The notes: a model not told the origin generated them from the letters alone. A stretch of DNA of 14,561 nt from Planctomycetota bacterium (GCA_026387055.1 JAPLML010000443.1:1-14561); one strand, 5' to 3'; shown: positions 1-7,468, numbered from the stretch's first letter. Made by a program: numbers and translations.

Positions 1-1209
1 CTCCAGGCCCGTCATCTCGTCGGCCACGCGGCGCAGGGCCGACGCCGCCGGCCGACGGACCGTCTCGGCCACCGCCTTGTTCTTCGCGAGGCCCAGAAGG
101 CCCCTGGCGGCCTCATCGGCGGCGGCCAGTTTCGACAGGCCCTCCTCGGCGGCGGGCCAGCGGCCCTGGAAGAGGTCGAGGAACGCTTTAAGGAAACCGA
201 GGTCGGCGTCGTCGGGCTGCTTGGCGAGCTGCGCCTCGATCTCGCCCCGCACGTCCGCCAGGTCGGCCGCGCTGCGGAAAACGTCCTGAAGGTTCGAGCC
301 GGTGATCTTCAGCTTGTCGGGCCACCCCGGCATCATCGTGAGCGACCGGCGAAGCTCGGCCGCCGCGCCTTTCGTCTGGCGCCCGGCCAGCAGCGACAGG
401 GCCAGCGCCCGGCAGGCGGTGGCGTTGGTGGGGTCGCGCTTCGTCAGGACGCCCCACACCGCCGCCGAGGCCGCGTACCGGCCGTTGTTGAAGAGGTAGT
501 TTCCGAGGGCCGCGAGCTGCGGGTCGTAGCACTGCTCGATCTTCATGACGTCGGCCGGCGGCCGCCCGCCCGTCAAGAGGGCCTGCACCAGGTCCAGGAA
601 CCGCTTGTCGCCCAGGCTCTGCTGCACATCGGCCGTGAAGGGCGCGAGGAACGCCTCCGGCGGAATCCCGCCCCCGCCCACCACGTCGAGTCGCGAGAAG
701 AAGCCGTACCCGATGTCGGGTTTGTCGGTCAGCGGAAACGGAAACATGAACTGGCGGAAGCTGAGGCTCACCTGGCTCAGGCTCGCCTGCTCGGACTGGC
801 GCAGCCGCTCCTCCAGCGCCAGCGTCGTCTCCCGCAGCTTGGCGAAGCGGCCGCGCTTCTCAAAGCTCATCGAATCGATGCTTCGCACGCGGACAAGCAG
901 GAACGGCGCCAGGCCCGGCGCCGCATCGCCCAGGCGGACGGGTTCCCATCCCCCGCGCTGCATGTACACGTTGATCCCCTGCGAGGCCAGGTAGCTCATG
1001 CCCGCAGGGCTGGGCCTGCTGATGAACTGGCCGGCCGACGCGTAGCCCCCGGCGCTGCTCAGAGTCCGGTTGATGCCGTACGACGGAAGGTCGTACAGGA
1101 ACCTCTGGCTCGGCCCCGAGCCGACACTGCGCAGGGACTGTGCCTCGGCCGCCGCGGGAATCCACAGGCTGACGCTCACGACCCCGATCGCCGCGATCGC
1201 ATATCGCAT
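1..1209 (-). CDS. Secreted hypothetical protein, possible TPR-like C-terminal part (3' end beyond window)
   Basis: The frame is open from an ATG at 1209 down to base 1, giving 403 codons with no stop, so the C-terminus is missing. The N-terminus (MRYAIAAIGVVSVSLWIPAAAEA, then QS) is a standard Sec signal peptide with likely cleavage after residue 23. The mature protein is therefore exported. Residues about 30-210 are not recognised. From about residue 225 the protein is helical and Ala/Leu rich, with TPR-like spacing (for example LGNYLFNNGRYAASAAVWGV, then ACRALALSLLAGRQTKGAAA), so it may contain a tetratricopeptide solenoid. GAGG lies about 11 nt before the ATG. It follows the WecA-like gene by 70 bp on the same strand and may be cotranscribed with it. 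Coding sense is clear, function is unknown, and a role in the glycan cluster is only suggested by position. Confidence 0.8.
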   Translation of the reverse strand, partial: MRYAIAAIGVVSVSLWIPAAAEAQSLRSVGSGPSQRFLYDLPSYGINRTLSSAGGYASAGQFISRPSPAGMSYLASQGINVYMQRGGWEPVRLGDAAPGLAPFLLVRVRSIDSMSFEKRGRFAKLRETTLALEERLRQSEQASLSQVSLSFRQFMFPFPLTDKPDIGYGFFSRLDVVGGGGIPPEAFLAPFTADVQQSLGDKRFLDLVQALLTGGRPPADVMKIEQCYDPQLAALGNYLFNNGRYAASAAVWGVLTKRDPTNATACRALALSLLAGRQTKGAAAELRRSLTMMPGWPDKLKITGSNLQDVFRSAADLADVRGEIEAQLAKQPDDADLGFLKAFLDLFQGRWPAAEEGLSKLAAADEAARGLLGLAKNKAVAETVRRPAASALRRVADEMTGLE

Positions 1210-1279
1210 CGCCACCGCTACCTCGATAAACCCTAGGTATTATCGGCTGCCAAGCGCCGCGAAACAAGGCTTTGCGGCC

Positions 1280-2485
1280 CTACAGGCGCCCGCGCTTGGC
1301 CGCCAGGTACCGGTCGGCCGCCGCCTTCTCGTCCTCCGACATCCTCAGGAACCCCACCCGCCACACGAGCGCCAGGAGCGCCGAACCCGCCACGACGTAG
1401 ACCACCATCGCCGAGCGTCCCGGAAGGTACAGAACCAGCAGCCCCGCTCCCGCCAGGAAGGCGCTCAGCGCGTAGAGGATAATCACGGTGCTCCGCACCG
1501 ACAGATGCAGGCGGTCCACCAACTGGTTATACAGGTGGCTCCGGTCGGGCATCATGATGGGCCGGTGGTTGGCGATCCGGCGGACCACCGCCACCCCCGT
1601 ATCGAAGATCGGCAGGCCGAAGATGAACAGCGCCCCGATGAACCATTTGACCATGCCGAACTTGCTCGCGAACATGATCATCATGGCCGCCAGGACGTAC
1701 CCGATGAACACGCTGCCGGCGTCGCCCATGAAGATGCGGGCCGGATTGAAGTTGTAGGGCAGGAACCCCACCGCCGCCCCTGCCAGCGCGAACGACACCA
1801 CCATGATCAATTCCGAGTACTCGTACTCGACCGCCTTCCCCGCCGGCGCATAGCGGGCCCAGATTGTCAGGGCCGTCGCCAGCAGGAGAAACCCGGTCGA
1901 CGTGATGGCCGTGACGCCGGAACACAGGCCGTCCAGGCCGTCCAGAAGGTTCGTGGCGTTGGTGGCGCCAATCACCACCAGAAAATGGGTCGCTACGCAC
2001 ACGACCACGACGAACATCGAGTCCTCGGCCAATTCCAGCACCGGCAGCCAGTGGAGATTGGGGTAGGCCCGCCACCCGATGCCCCCCGCCAGCAGGATCG
2101 ACCCAGCCAGGCACTGGCCCAGAAGCTTCTGCCAGGGCCGGATGTCCCGCAGATCGTCCACCAGCCCGGTCACGAAGGCGACCGCCCCGCCCGCCAGGAG
2201 CGCGCCAACCGCCCGCCAAGGCGCGCTGTGCGTGACCACCGCCCACATCAGCACAGCCACGGTCCACGCCAGCCAGATCGCCGCCCCACCCAGGTACGGG
2301 ATCGGCTCCCTGTGGATCTTGACCGCCTGGTCCGGTTTGTCCCAGATCCCGCGCCGCAGGGCCAGGCCCCTGAAAAGGGGCGTCGCCAGCAGGCTCAGCA
2401 GGAGAGACGCCACGAAGACCCAGATACCCGGAGTCCACGCCTCCGCCAGCTTGTCCAGCCATGACGTCAACCCGGGAGGAAACAC
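1280..2485 (-). CDS. Polytopic phosphoglycosyl transferase, WecA/TagO/Rfe type (undecaprenyl-phosphate sugar-1-phosphate transferase)
   Basis: Integral membrane enzyme of the MraY/WecA family. These enzymes move a HexNAc-1-phosphate from a UDP-sugar to undecaprenyl phosphate at the inner face of the membrane, starting a lipid-linked glycan. About ten hydrophobic segments span the protein. Family motifs appear in order (numbering from the start used here): the Asp pair in GLVDDLRD (110-111), NATNLLDGLDGL (176-187) and FMGDAGS (252-258). The C-terminal His motif, usually HLHHR-like, reads DRSHLYNQL (314-322). I chose the GTG at 2485 because AAGGGA sits about 6 nt before it and the product then begins just before the first membrane helix. 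The frame stays open to an ATG at 2554, but that extension crosses two palindromes and is rich in Arg and Gly. The protein would be 401 residues, or 424 with the longer start. Donor sugar cannot be told from sequence. Confidence 0.9.
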   Translation of the reverse strand: MFPPGLTSWLDKLAEAWTPGIWVFVASLLLSLLATPLFRGLALRRGIWDKPDQAVKIHREPIPYLGGAAIWLAWTVAVLMWAVVTHSAPWRAVGALLAGGAVAFVTGLVDDLRDIRPWQKLLGQCLAGSILLAGGIGWRAYPNLHWLPVLELAEDSMFVVVVCVATHFLVVIGATNATNLLDGLDGLCSGVTAITSTGFLLLATALTIWARYAPAGKAVEYEYSELIMVVSFALAGAAVGFLPYNFNPARIFMGDAGSVFIGYVLAAMMIMFASKFGMVKWFIGALFIFGLPIFDTGVAVVRRIANHRPIMMPDRSHLYNQLVDRLHLSVRSTVIILYALSAFLAGAGLLVLYLPGRSAMVVYVVAGSALLALVWRVGFLRMSEDEKAAADRYLAAKRGRL

Positions 2486-2503
2486 CCCGTATCCCTTTCG
2501 TCC

Positions 2504-2577
2504 CCTTGCCGCGAGCCTGCCGCGGGAGCGGCAAGGAATTCCCTGGCGCGACATCTCCCGCCGCTGTCCGCGGCGGG
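2504..2577. repeat. Pair of GC-rich palindromes between the ATP-grasp and WecA-like genes
   Basis: Two perfect inverted repeats stand 20 bp apart. CCCGCCGC (2557-2564) pairs with GCGGCGGG (2570-2577) over a 5-nt loop. CCTTGCCGC (2504-2512) pairs with GCGGCAAGG (2528-2536) over a 15-nt loop. They fall between the stop of the ATP-grasp gene (2586) and the preferred start of the next gene (2485). The two-hairpin design recalls the REP-like units elsewhere in the window, but without a GTAG/CTAG guide. A role in processing or attenuation of a shared transcript is possible. Confidence 0.6.
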
Positions 2578-2585
2578 CTCGCGTG

Positions 2586-3557
2586 CTACGCCTCGTCCGA
2601 CCCCCGAAGCTCGTCGTCGCGGCGGAACACCGCCGCGTCGTACCGCAACATCACCAGCCCGTCCTGCCACCCGTCGGGTTGGATCTTCGGCTTGCGTCCC
2701 AGATGCTCTTCGATGAGCCACCGGGGGAAGTCCGCCCCCGCCTCGATGGCCAGCGGCACCCCGCCGCCGAACCGCGGGTTGATCTCGATGAACTTCACAC
2801 GGCCGTCCGGCTGAAGGAAGCACTGGATCGTCACCACCCCCACGCACTCCGCCAGCGCCTCCACGAGGCCCAGGCTCTGCCGGATGATCTCCGGGTGGCG
2901 TACCGTACGGGCCTTCGACACCTCGCCGCCGCGGACCTCGATGCGCCGGCGCGGCACGGCCACGCGCGGCACGCCGTCGAGGCCCGCGTAGACGTCGACC
3001 GTGTGCTCGTCGCCGCGAGCGAATTCCTGGATGACGCTCTCGGCCGTCGTGTGGTGGTAGAACTCCAGCGCCGCCCGGTCGGGCAGGTAATGCACGTCCT
3101 TGGCGCTTGAACCGTAACGCGGCTTCATGAAGAGCGGGAACGGACCGTCGCCGGCCTTGTCGTACGGAAGCACCTCGGGCGTATCGAACCCGCGGGCCTT
3201 CAGGAACTCGAACGTCTGCTGCTTGTCCCGGCAGATCTCGACCACGCGGGCCGACGAAAGCACCAGCCGCGCGCCGACCGCCTTGAAACGCTCGTGCGCC
3301 GCCGCGAGCGCCAGCAGTTCCCAATCAATGAGCGGCACCACCAGACCGATCTCGCGCTGGCGGCAGATGTCGACCACCGTGTCGACGTAGCCCGGCCCCC
3401 CGACCGAGGGCACCAGCACCCGGTCGTCGGCCATGTGAAACGCCGCCGCCAGCGGCGAGTGGTCCGCCGCCACCACGCGGCCCTTGATCCCCAGGTCCGC
3501 CAGGGCCTTATGGAACGCTTCGAGCAGCGCGACCCGCCGCCGAAGTAGCCCTAGCAT
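2586..3557 (-). CDS. ATP-grasp ligase (CarB-like single-subunit family)
   Basis: A 323-residue ATP-grasp enzyme. The family joins a carboxylate to an amine or other nucleophile through an acyl-phosphate. The pre-ATP-grasp region (1-105) includes VVAADHSPLAAAFHMADD (28-45), typical of CarB-like proteins. The core shows DK (111-112), FMKPRYGSSAKDV (143-155) as the glycine-rich ATP loop, IQEFARGDEHTVDVY (176-190), and the metal-binding FIEINPRFGGG (257-267). Substrates are unknown. Similar single-domain proteins are often found in polysaccharide and modified-sugar loci, which fits its place between two phosphoglycosyl transferases. The ATG at 3557 is the first possible start because an in-frame TGA lies three codons upstream. 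The usual GRR near the N-terminus reads RRR, and the protein begins a few residues shorter than typical relatives. A promoter-like sequence overlaps this start codon (see 3553-3580). Confidence 0.88.
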   Translation of the reverse strand: MLGLLRRRVALLEAFHKALADLGIKGRVVAADHSPLAAAFHMADDRVLVPSVGGPGYVDTVVDICRQREIGLVVPLIDWELLALAAAHERFKAVGARLVLSSARVVEICRDKQQTFEFLKARGFDTPEVLPYDKAGDGPFPLFMKPRYGSSAKDVHYLPDRAALEFYHHTTAESVIQEFARGDEHTVDVYAGLDGVPRVAVPRRRIEVRGGEVSKARTVRHPEIIRQSLGLVEALAECVGVVTIQCFLQPDGRVKFIEINPRFGGGVPLAIEAGADFPRWLIEEHLGRKPKIQPDGWQDGLVMLRYDAAVFRRDDELRGSDEA

Positions 3558-3580
3558 AGCCGCTCAGCCAGGCGTGTCAA
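3553..3580 (-). promoter_or_regulatory. Sigma70-like promoter overlapping the ATP-grasp start codon
   Basis: On the minus strand a perfect TTGACA (3575-3580) is followed after 16 nt by TATGCT (3553-3558), which contains the ATG of the ATP-grasp gene. The match is good, but transcription from it would begin about 7 nt inside the annotated gene. Either this is chance, it drives a shorter product from an internal start, or it serves the downstream WecA-like gene. No ribosome-binding site is evident before the ATG. Confidence 0.4.
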
Positions 3581-3627
3581 CCGGCCGCGCCGTTCTCTTT
3601 CTCATCGGCAGGGGCAGTCGCTCCCCT

Positions 3628-4215
3628 TCATCTCCATTTCTGGTAGATCCCCTGTCGCCTCAGGATCATGACGAACCCGCGCCACAGGATCTTCAGGTCC
3701 TGCGCCAGGCTCATCTGTTCGACGTACTGAACGTCGAGCTCCAGCTTCTCCTCGTGCGGGAGTTCCCCGCGACCGTGGATCTGGGCCAGACCAACGATCC
3801 CGGGCCGGGCCTCGAGGCGCCGCCGCTGGCGCTCCGTGAACTCGCGGGCCTGGCTCATGTAAAGCGGCCGCGGGCCCACCAGGCCCATGTCGCCCTTGAG
3901 GATGTTCCAGAGCTGCGGCAGTTCGTCGATGCTCGTCTCGCGAAGCCATCGGCCGAGGCGCGTCAGCCGTGGGTCTTCCGCCCCCGCCGGGCTTGCGCCG
4001 AACGGGTCCACGTCGGGTCGCATCGTGCGGAACTTGTACATCGTGAACAGCTTCATGTCGCGCCCCGCCCGCTCCTGCCGGAAGATCGCCGGCCCGGCGC
4101 TGCCTCGCCGAATCAGGATCGCGAGCACAAGAAACACGGGCCAAAGCAGCAAGAGCAGGAGCACCGCCACAACGAGATCGACCAGCCGCTTGATGGCCCG
4201 CCCTGCCCAGGTCAT
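3628..4215 (-). CDS. Monotopic phosphoglycosyl transferase (WbaP/PglC family sugar transferase)
   Basis: A 195-residue initiating sugar transferase of the bacterial sugar transferase family. It moves a sugar-1-phosphate onto undecaprenyl phosphate. The N-terminus has the family pattern KRLVDL followed by one re-entrant hydrophobic helix (about 13-36). Next come FRQERAG (45-51), MYKFRTM (59-65) and the catalytic Asp-Glu dyad in SIDELPQLWNILKGDMGLVGPRP (D97, E98), then RPGIVGLAQIHGR (137-149). The size matches the minimal PglC-like core, without the extra N-terminal membrane domain of long WbaP forms. I chose the ATG at 4215 because AGGGGA lies about 7 nt before it and the product then starts directly before KRLVDL. 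The frame extends to 4272, but that part has no family character. The upstream gap carries a large inverted-repeat element. Confidence 0.92.
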   Translation of the reverse strand: MTWAGRAIKRLVDLVVAVLLLLLLWPVFLVLAILIRRGSAGPAIFRQERAGRDMKLFTMYKFRTMRPDVDPFGASPAGAEDPRLTRLGRWLRETSIDELPQLWNILKGDMGLVGPRPLYMSQAREFTERQRRRLEARPGIVGLAQIHGRGELPHEEKLELDVQYVEQMSLAQDLKILWRGFVMILRRQGIYQKWR

Positions 4216-4270
4216 CACACATCCCCTGCTTCGACAGCCTGCCCCGCGCCCGTTCAGCCGTCGCCGGTGC

Positions 4271-4436
4271 ACGTGTTCAGCGTGATCCTTTTCCCACGTG
4301 CCACGGGTTGCTTGCCAACCCGTGATTATTGTGGCCTCTTTTCCTCATGGTGTAAAGCAGTGAGGAAAGAGGACCATTATGACCACGGGTTGACAAGCAA
4401 CCCGTGGCACGTGAACGGATGCCACCCTAAACACGT
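4271..4436. repeat. 166-bp quasi-palindromic MITE-like element built from two REP-like hairpins
   Basis: The element is inverted over nearly its whole length. A perfect 20-bp inverted repeat is at 4295-4314 (CACGTGCCACGGGTTGCTTG) and 4394-4413. Outside it, ACGTGTTCAGCGTG-ATCC (4271-4288) matches the complement of 4417-4436 with few changes. Inside, CCTCTTTTCCTCA mirrors TGAGGAAAGAGG. Each arm is itself a hairpin: CACGGGTTG-CTTGC-CAACCCGTG on the left and CCACGGGTTG-ACAAG-CAACCCGTGG on the right. No protein is encoded. It fills the gap between the DUF2723 gene and the sugar transferase. Confidence 0.85.
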
Positions 4437-4461
4437 ACCGTCGGGTGACCATGCCACCCAA

Positions 4462-6003
4462 CTACTTGGCGACTTCCCCAACTCGCTTCACCTCAGAAAC
4501 ATGACCAAACGCCGCCCGCCGCGTGAACTCCGCCATCCACTTCGGCATGTACGCCCCATGGTCGGTCACCACGAAGACCCGCCGCCCCTCGGCCTCAAAC
4601 TCCGGCATCAGGTCCTTCGCGCTCCCCCAGTAACGTTTGAGCACCGCCGGCTCGAGCCCGCCGGGTGCCGCAATCTGGACATCGGGCCTGCGCCCCTCGA
4701 GTTTCTGAAGGCACAGAAGCGGCGGCGCGGGCGTCGTGTCGCTGAACAGCACCGCCCCGGGCGGCAGCGCCTCGAGCACCTCTTCCGCAAACTGCCTCGC
4801 GCTGGAGTCCCCCCTCCGCCACGGTTGAAGGAAGAAGGTGTACGGGTCCCGGTACGGCAGTTCCCTCTGGAAGAAGACGTACCCCGCCCTCCGCGCCTCC
4901 GCCGGCAGAACCGCATACGCCGCAATCGGCACAAGAGCCAGGGCCACGAGCACCCACGCCTTCAGGCCGCCCAGCCGCGGCCACACCATCGCCAGCCCCG
5001 CCCCGATCAGTACGCTTCCGAAGACGTAGAACGGGACGAAGAAGGCATACTGGTCGGCCACTTTGTATCGCGCCGCCCACGCGAAGTACAGGACCGCCAG
5101 GATGACCATCAGCCGCCCCACGGCGTCGCGCCTCCGCCAGAGCCCCCAGGCACCGACGAAAATCGCCAGGGCCACCGGCGTCGGGTAGTTGAGACCTACG
5201 TAGAGCACGCTCTTGCCGAACAACCCGGCCAGGTCCGACAGGTTGAAGATGCTCGCGCCCCACGCCCCCACCGTGGCCGACCGCAGCGTCGCCAGCACGC
5301 TCTCCGTCCGAACATACTCCATGCCGACCACGATCCAGTAGAGCGTGCCGCCGACGAGCCAGCAGGCGGCCCCCGCGGGCGGAATCCACCACGGCGCCCG
5401 GCCGCGCAGCCACTCCGCCAAAACCCACAGGCCGAACACCGCGAGGCTGAGGACCGCCATCAGATGATTGCTGATCGCCACGCCGTTGATGAGAAGCAGC
5501 AACAGAAGCCACCCCGCCTGGCGCCGCGTCCGCCACGCCCACGCGCACAGGCACTCCGCCGACACCAGCGCCGCCGCCCAGCCATACGTTTCCGCCACGA
5601 CGGCATGGGCCCACACCGCATGGCCGATAGCGAACGTGATCCCGCCCAAAACCGCGGGCCACGTGCGGCCCGTCACCAGGCGCGTCAGGAGCACCACGTT
5701 CCCCGCCGCCAGGGCCGTGCCGATGGCCGACGCCAGGTTCGCGGCCTGAGCGTAGTTCCACAGCCCCACGTGCCCGAGCGCCCAAGCCACGGCAAGGAAC
5801 CACGGATGGACGCGGACCGCGTCACCGGGCCGGGAGAAGTCCAGCCTCGCCGCCGCCAACTGGTAGTCGCCGGAGTCCTGCCACACCAGATCCGGCGCCA
5901 GCGTCGCCACGTAAAGCACCAGCGCCGCCGCCACGGAGACCAACCAGAGCAGACCCCGCCCGACTCGTGGGGAATCGGCGACGGGTTCCTCGAGGGTCCT
6001 CAT
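4462..6003 (-). CDS. DUF2723-family multi-pass membrane glycosyltransferase
   Basis: A large polytopic membrane protein with roughly eleven hydrophobic helices (residues about 20-370) and a soluble C-terminal part of about 130 residues. Features typical of DUF2723 proteins, which resemble GT-C glycosyltransferases that use polyprenyl-phosphate sugars, are the first-loop acidic motif WQDSGDYQLA (41-50), HPWFL (66-70), AETYGWAAAL (137-146) and the following NGVAISNHL. The first loop carries the acidic residues expected of a GT-C active site on the outer side of the membrane. I prefer the ATG at 6003 because GGCAGG precedes it by 6 nt, giving 513 residues. A GTG at 6051 would add 16 residues. 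Acceptor and donor are unknown; the nearby UbiA-like enzyme and phosphoglycosyl transferases suggest it acts in the same glycan pathway. Confidence 0.85.
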   Translation of the reverse strand: MRTLEEPVADSPRVGRGLLWLVSVAAALVLYVATLAPDLVWQDSGDYQLAAARLDFSRPGDAVRVHPWFLAVAWALGHVGLWNYAQAANLASAIGTALAAGNVVLLTRLVTGRTWPAVLGGITFAIGHAVWAHAVVAETYGWAAALVSAECLCAWAWRTRRQAGWLLLLLLINGVAISNHLMAVLSLAVFGLWVLAEWLRGRAPWWIPPAGAACWLVGGTLYWIVVGMEYVRTESVLATLRSATVGAWGASIFNLSDLAGLFGKSVLYVGLNYPTPVALAIFVGAWGLWRRRDAVGRLMVILAVLYFAWAARYKVADQYAFFVPFYVFGSVLIGAGLAMVWPRLGGLKAWVLVALALVPIAAYAVLPAEARRAGYVFFQRELPYRDPYTFFLQPWRRGDSSARQFAEEVLEALPPGAVLFSDTTPAPPLLCLQKLEGRRPDVQIAAPGGLEPAVLKRYWGSAKDLMPEFEAEGRRVFVVTDHGAYMPKWMAEFTRRAAFGHVSEVKRVGEVAK

Positions 6004-6081
6004 GCGGCGCCTGCCAATCAATGCAACAGCCCCTACCGCTATTGCTGCCACAGAACTTGGGTCGGGCCGCCGTAGCCGTCA

Positions 6082-6125
6082 GCCCCGGATGGGGCGGCAG
6101 ATGGTAGCCCACGGCGCAAGCCGTG
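6082..6125 (+). repeat. Bipartite REP-like unit, GTAG type
   Basis: First hairpin GCCCC-GGAT-GGGGC (6082-6095), an 8-nt linker, then GTAG (6104-6107) followed by CC and a second hairpin CACGGC-GCAA-GCCGTG (6110-6125). The layout matches the unit at 10313-10358 on the other strand almost base for base. A GTAG just 5' of a palindrome is the known hallmark of REP sequences recognised by RAYT transposases. Confidence 0.75.
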
Positions 6126-6150
6126 TATGTGTTTAGCGTACCCCGGCTGG

Positions 6151-6228
6151 TGTGGCACGGCCGGCTTGTCCGGCCGTGGGGAATGTGGCCGGCGCTCTGC
6201 CACGGCCGGACAAGCCGGCCGTGCCACA
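6151..6228. repeat. 29-bp perfect inverted repeat element, relative of the 4271-4436 element
   Basis: The 29 bases at 6151-6179 are the exact reverse complement of 6200-6228, with a 20-bp centre. Each arm is also a hairpin, CACGGCCGG-CTTGT-CCGGCCGTG. Its layout (GTGsCACGG, inner stem, CTTGy loop, CCGTG) and the upstream GTGTTTAGCGT (6129-6139) repeat the design of the 4271-4436 element with a different inner stem. It lies in the 296-bp gap between the UbiA-like and DUF2723 genes. Apart from this and the 6082-6125 unit, I see nothing in that gap. Confidence 0.85.
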
Positions 6229-6299
6229 ACTGCTATCGGGACAATGGCACACTCGTTAACCCAGGCCACTGATCCCGTGCAACCCCCACGCCAAGAAGC

Positions 6300-7193
6300 T
6301 CACACGAACAGGATCACCGCCACCATGCCGACCCACACCACCAGCGAGCCCACGAACGCCGGGTCGCGCCGCACCATCTCCACCGGTCCGGTCACCCGGC
6401 CCGCGATCGCCAGCCGGTAGAACCGGAACATCGCGTACACCACCGGCAACACCGTCAGGAACATCCACGGACGCACCACGTGCGTCGTCATCTCCGGGCT
6501 GACCGTGTAGAGCATGTACGTCGCGATCGCCAGCGCCGCCGAGACCGTCATCATGTGGTCCAGGGCCTTGTCCTCGTAGGCCTGCCACTCGATGAGTCGC
6601 GTCTCGGCCGCCGCCTCGCCGAGGGCCACGCGCTCGCTCTTCCGCTTCGCGAACCCCAGGAACAGGGCCAGCGTCAGCGTACACAGGATAAGCCACGGGC
6701 TCACCGGCACGCCGATCGCCACCCCGCCCGCGTAGGCACGGATGACGAACCCCAGCGCAATCAGGAGCACGTCGAGCACCGCGATCCGCTTCAACCCGCC
6801 GATGTACGCGAGCGTGACCACCAGGTACGCCACCAAGGTCAGCAGGAACGGGCACGGCAGCGTCAGCGCCACCGCGAGGGCGGAAACCATGAGGAGCACG
6901 CCCAGGGCCACCGCCGCCCCCACGCTCGTCCGGCCCGACGCCACCGGCCGCTCACGCTTCACCGGGTGCCGGGCGTCCTCCTTGCGGTCAAGCACGTCGT
7001 TGAGGGCGTAGATGGCGCTCGACGCCAGGCAGAAGGCGGCGAACGCGACGGCCGCCAGGCCGATCGCACGCGGGTCCGTCACCTCGCGCGAAAACAGCAA
7101 CGCCGCCAAGACAAACACGTTCTTGAGCCAGTGGCTCGGCCGCGCTAGAAGAACGAGATTGTACAGTCCCCGCAAAGGTTGTCCCCACTCCAT
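6300..7193 (-). CDS. UbiA-family prenyltransferase, decaprenyl-phosphate phosphoribosyltransferase (DPPR synthase) type
   Basis: A 297-residue polytopic membrane protein with about nine helices. DPPR synthases transfer 5-phosphoribose from PRPP to a polyprenyl phosphate, giving a lipid-linked pentose donor. Both Asp-rich signatures are intact. The first is at 65-87 (NDVLDRKEDARHP, then RPVASG, the form with the HP typical of the DPPR branch rather than quinone enzymes). The second is at 130-157 (YIGGLK, LDVLLIALGFVIRAYAGG). I chose the ATG at 7193, just before PLRGLYNLVLLARPSHWLKN, which aligns with usual family N-termini. The frame reaches a TTG at 7292, but that extension crosses a perfect hairpin. 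The oxidoreductases that epimerise DPPR in mycobacteria are not in the window, so the final sugar is open. It is the first gene of the minus-strand cluster. Confidence 0.88.
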   Translation of the reverse strand: MEWGQPLRGLYNLVLLARPSHWLKNVFVLAALLFSREVTDPRAIGLAAVAFAAFCLASSAIYALNDVLDRKEDARHPVKRERPVASGRTSVGAAVALGVLLMVSALAVALTLPCPFLLTLVAYLVVTLAYIGGLKRIAVLDVLLIALGFVIRAYAGGVAIGVPVSPWLILCTLTLALFLGFAKRKSERVALGEAAAETRLIEWQAYEDKALDHMMTVSAALAIATYMLYTVSPEMTTHVVRPWMFLTVLPVVYAMFRFYRLAIAGRVTGPVEMVRRDPAFVGSLVVWVGMVAVILFV

Positions 7194-7199
7194 GCCGTG

Positions 7200-7225
7200 C
7201 GCGGCGGGTCTCCTGACCCGCCGCG
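7200..7225. repeat. Perfect 11-bp hairpin upstream of the UbiA-like start
   Basis: CGCGGCGGGTC (7200-7210) is the reverse complement of GACCCGCCGCG (7215-7225), with a 4-nt loop. On the minus strand the loop reads AGGA, so the only good Shine-Dalgarno-like sequence (AGGAG) before the ATG at 7193 lies in the loop and the first stem base, about 16 nt from the start. The hairpin could influence translation, or may be one of the short dispersed palindromes seen across the window. Confidence 0.65.
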
Positions 7226-7335
7226 TGAGTGCTCGTGCCCAAGACGCAGGCACTTCAGATTGTCCCGCTCCCCGGCCCCTCGCCCCGTGCAAGCGGCCAG
7301 TCGCCGCGAACGCGCGGCCTCTTCGCTCACGTTAC

Positions 7336-7364
7336 CTTATGGCACGCCGCCCCTCGCCTGTCAA
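7336..7364 (-). promoter_or_regulatory. Sigma70-like promoter for the minus-strand glycan cluster
   Basis: On the minus strand TTGACA (7359-7364) is followed after 17 nt by CATAAG (7336-7341), four of six matches to the -10 consensus. It would give a leader of about 135 nt before the UbiA-like ATG, including the hairpin at 7200-7225. Confidence 0.5.
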
Positions 7365-7468
7365 GCCAACGTTACGTTATCGACTTGCCGAAACACGGCG
7401 GTCCAGCGAATCGAGACCCATTGCCAAGCCTTCGCGCAGTCGATAGAGTGCCGGAGGCGTCTGCCGCC

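Noticed and set aside
1070..2464. Plus-strand open frame of 464 codons
   Set aside because: It is the complement of the WecA-like gene, which has clear motifs and membrane helices; the composition is typical of a shadow frame.
3484..6075. Very long open frame on the plus strand (863 codons) opposite the glycan genes
   Set aside because: It is antisense to three well-supported genes, rich in Arg, Pro, Gln and His as expected from the opposite strand of GC-rich codons, and has no recognisable domain.
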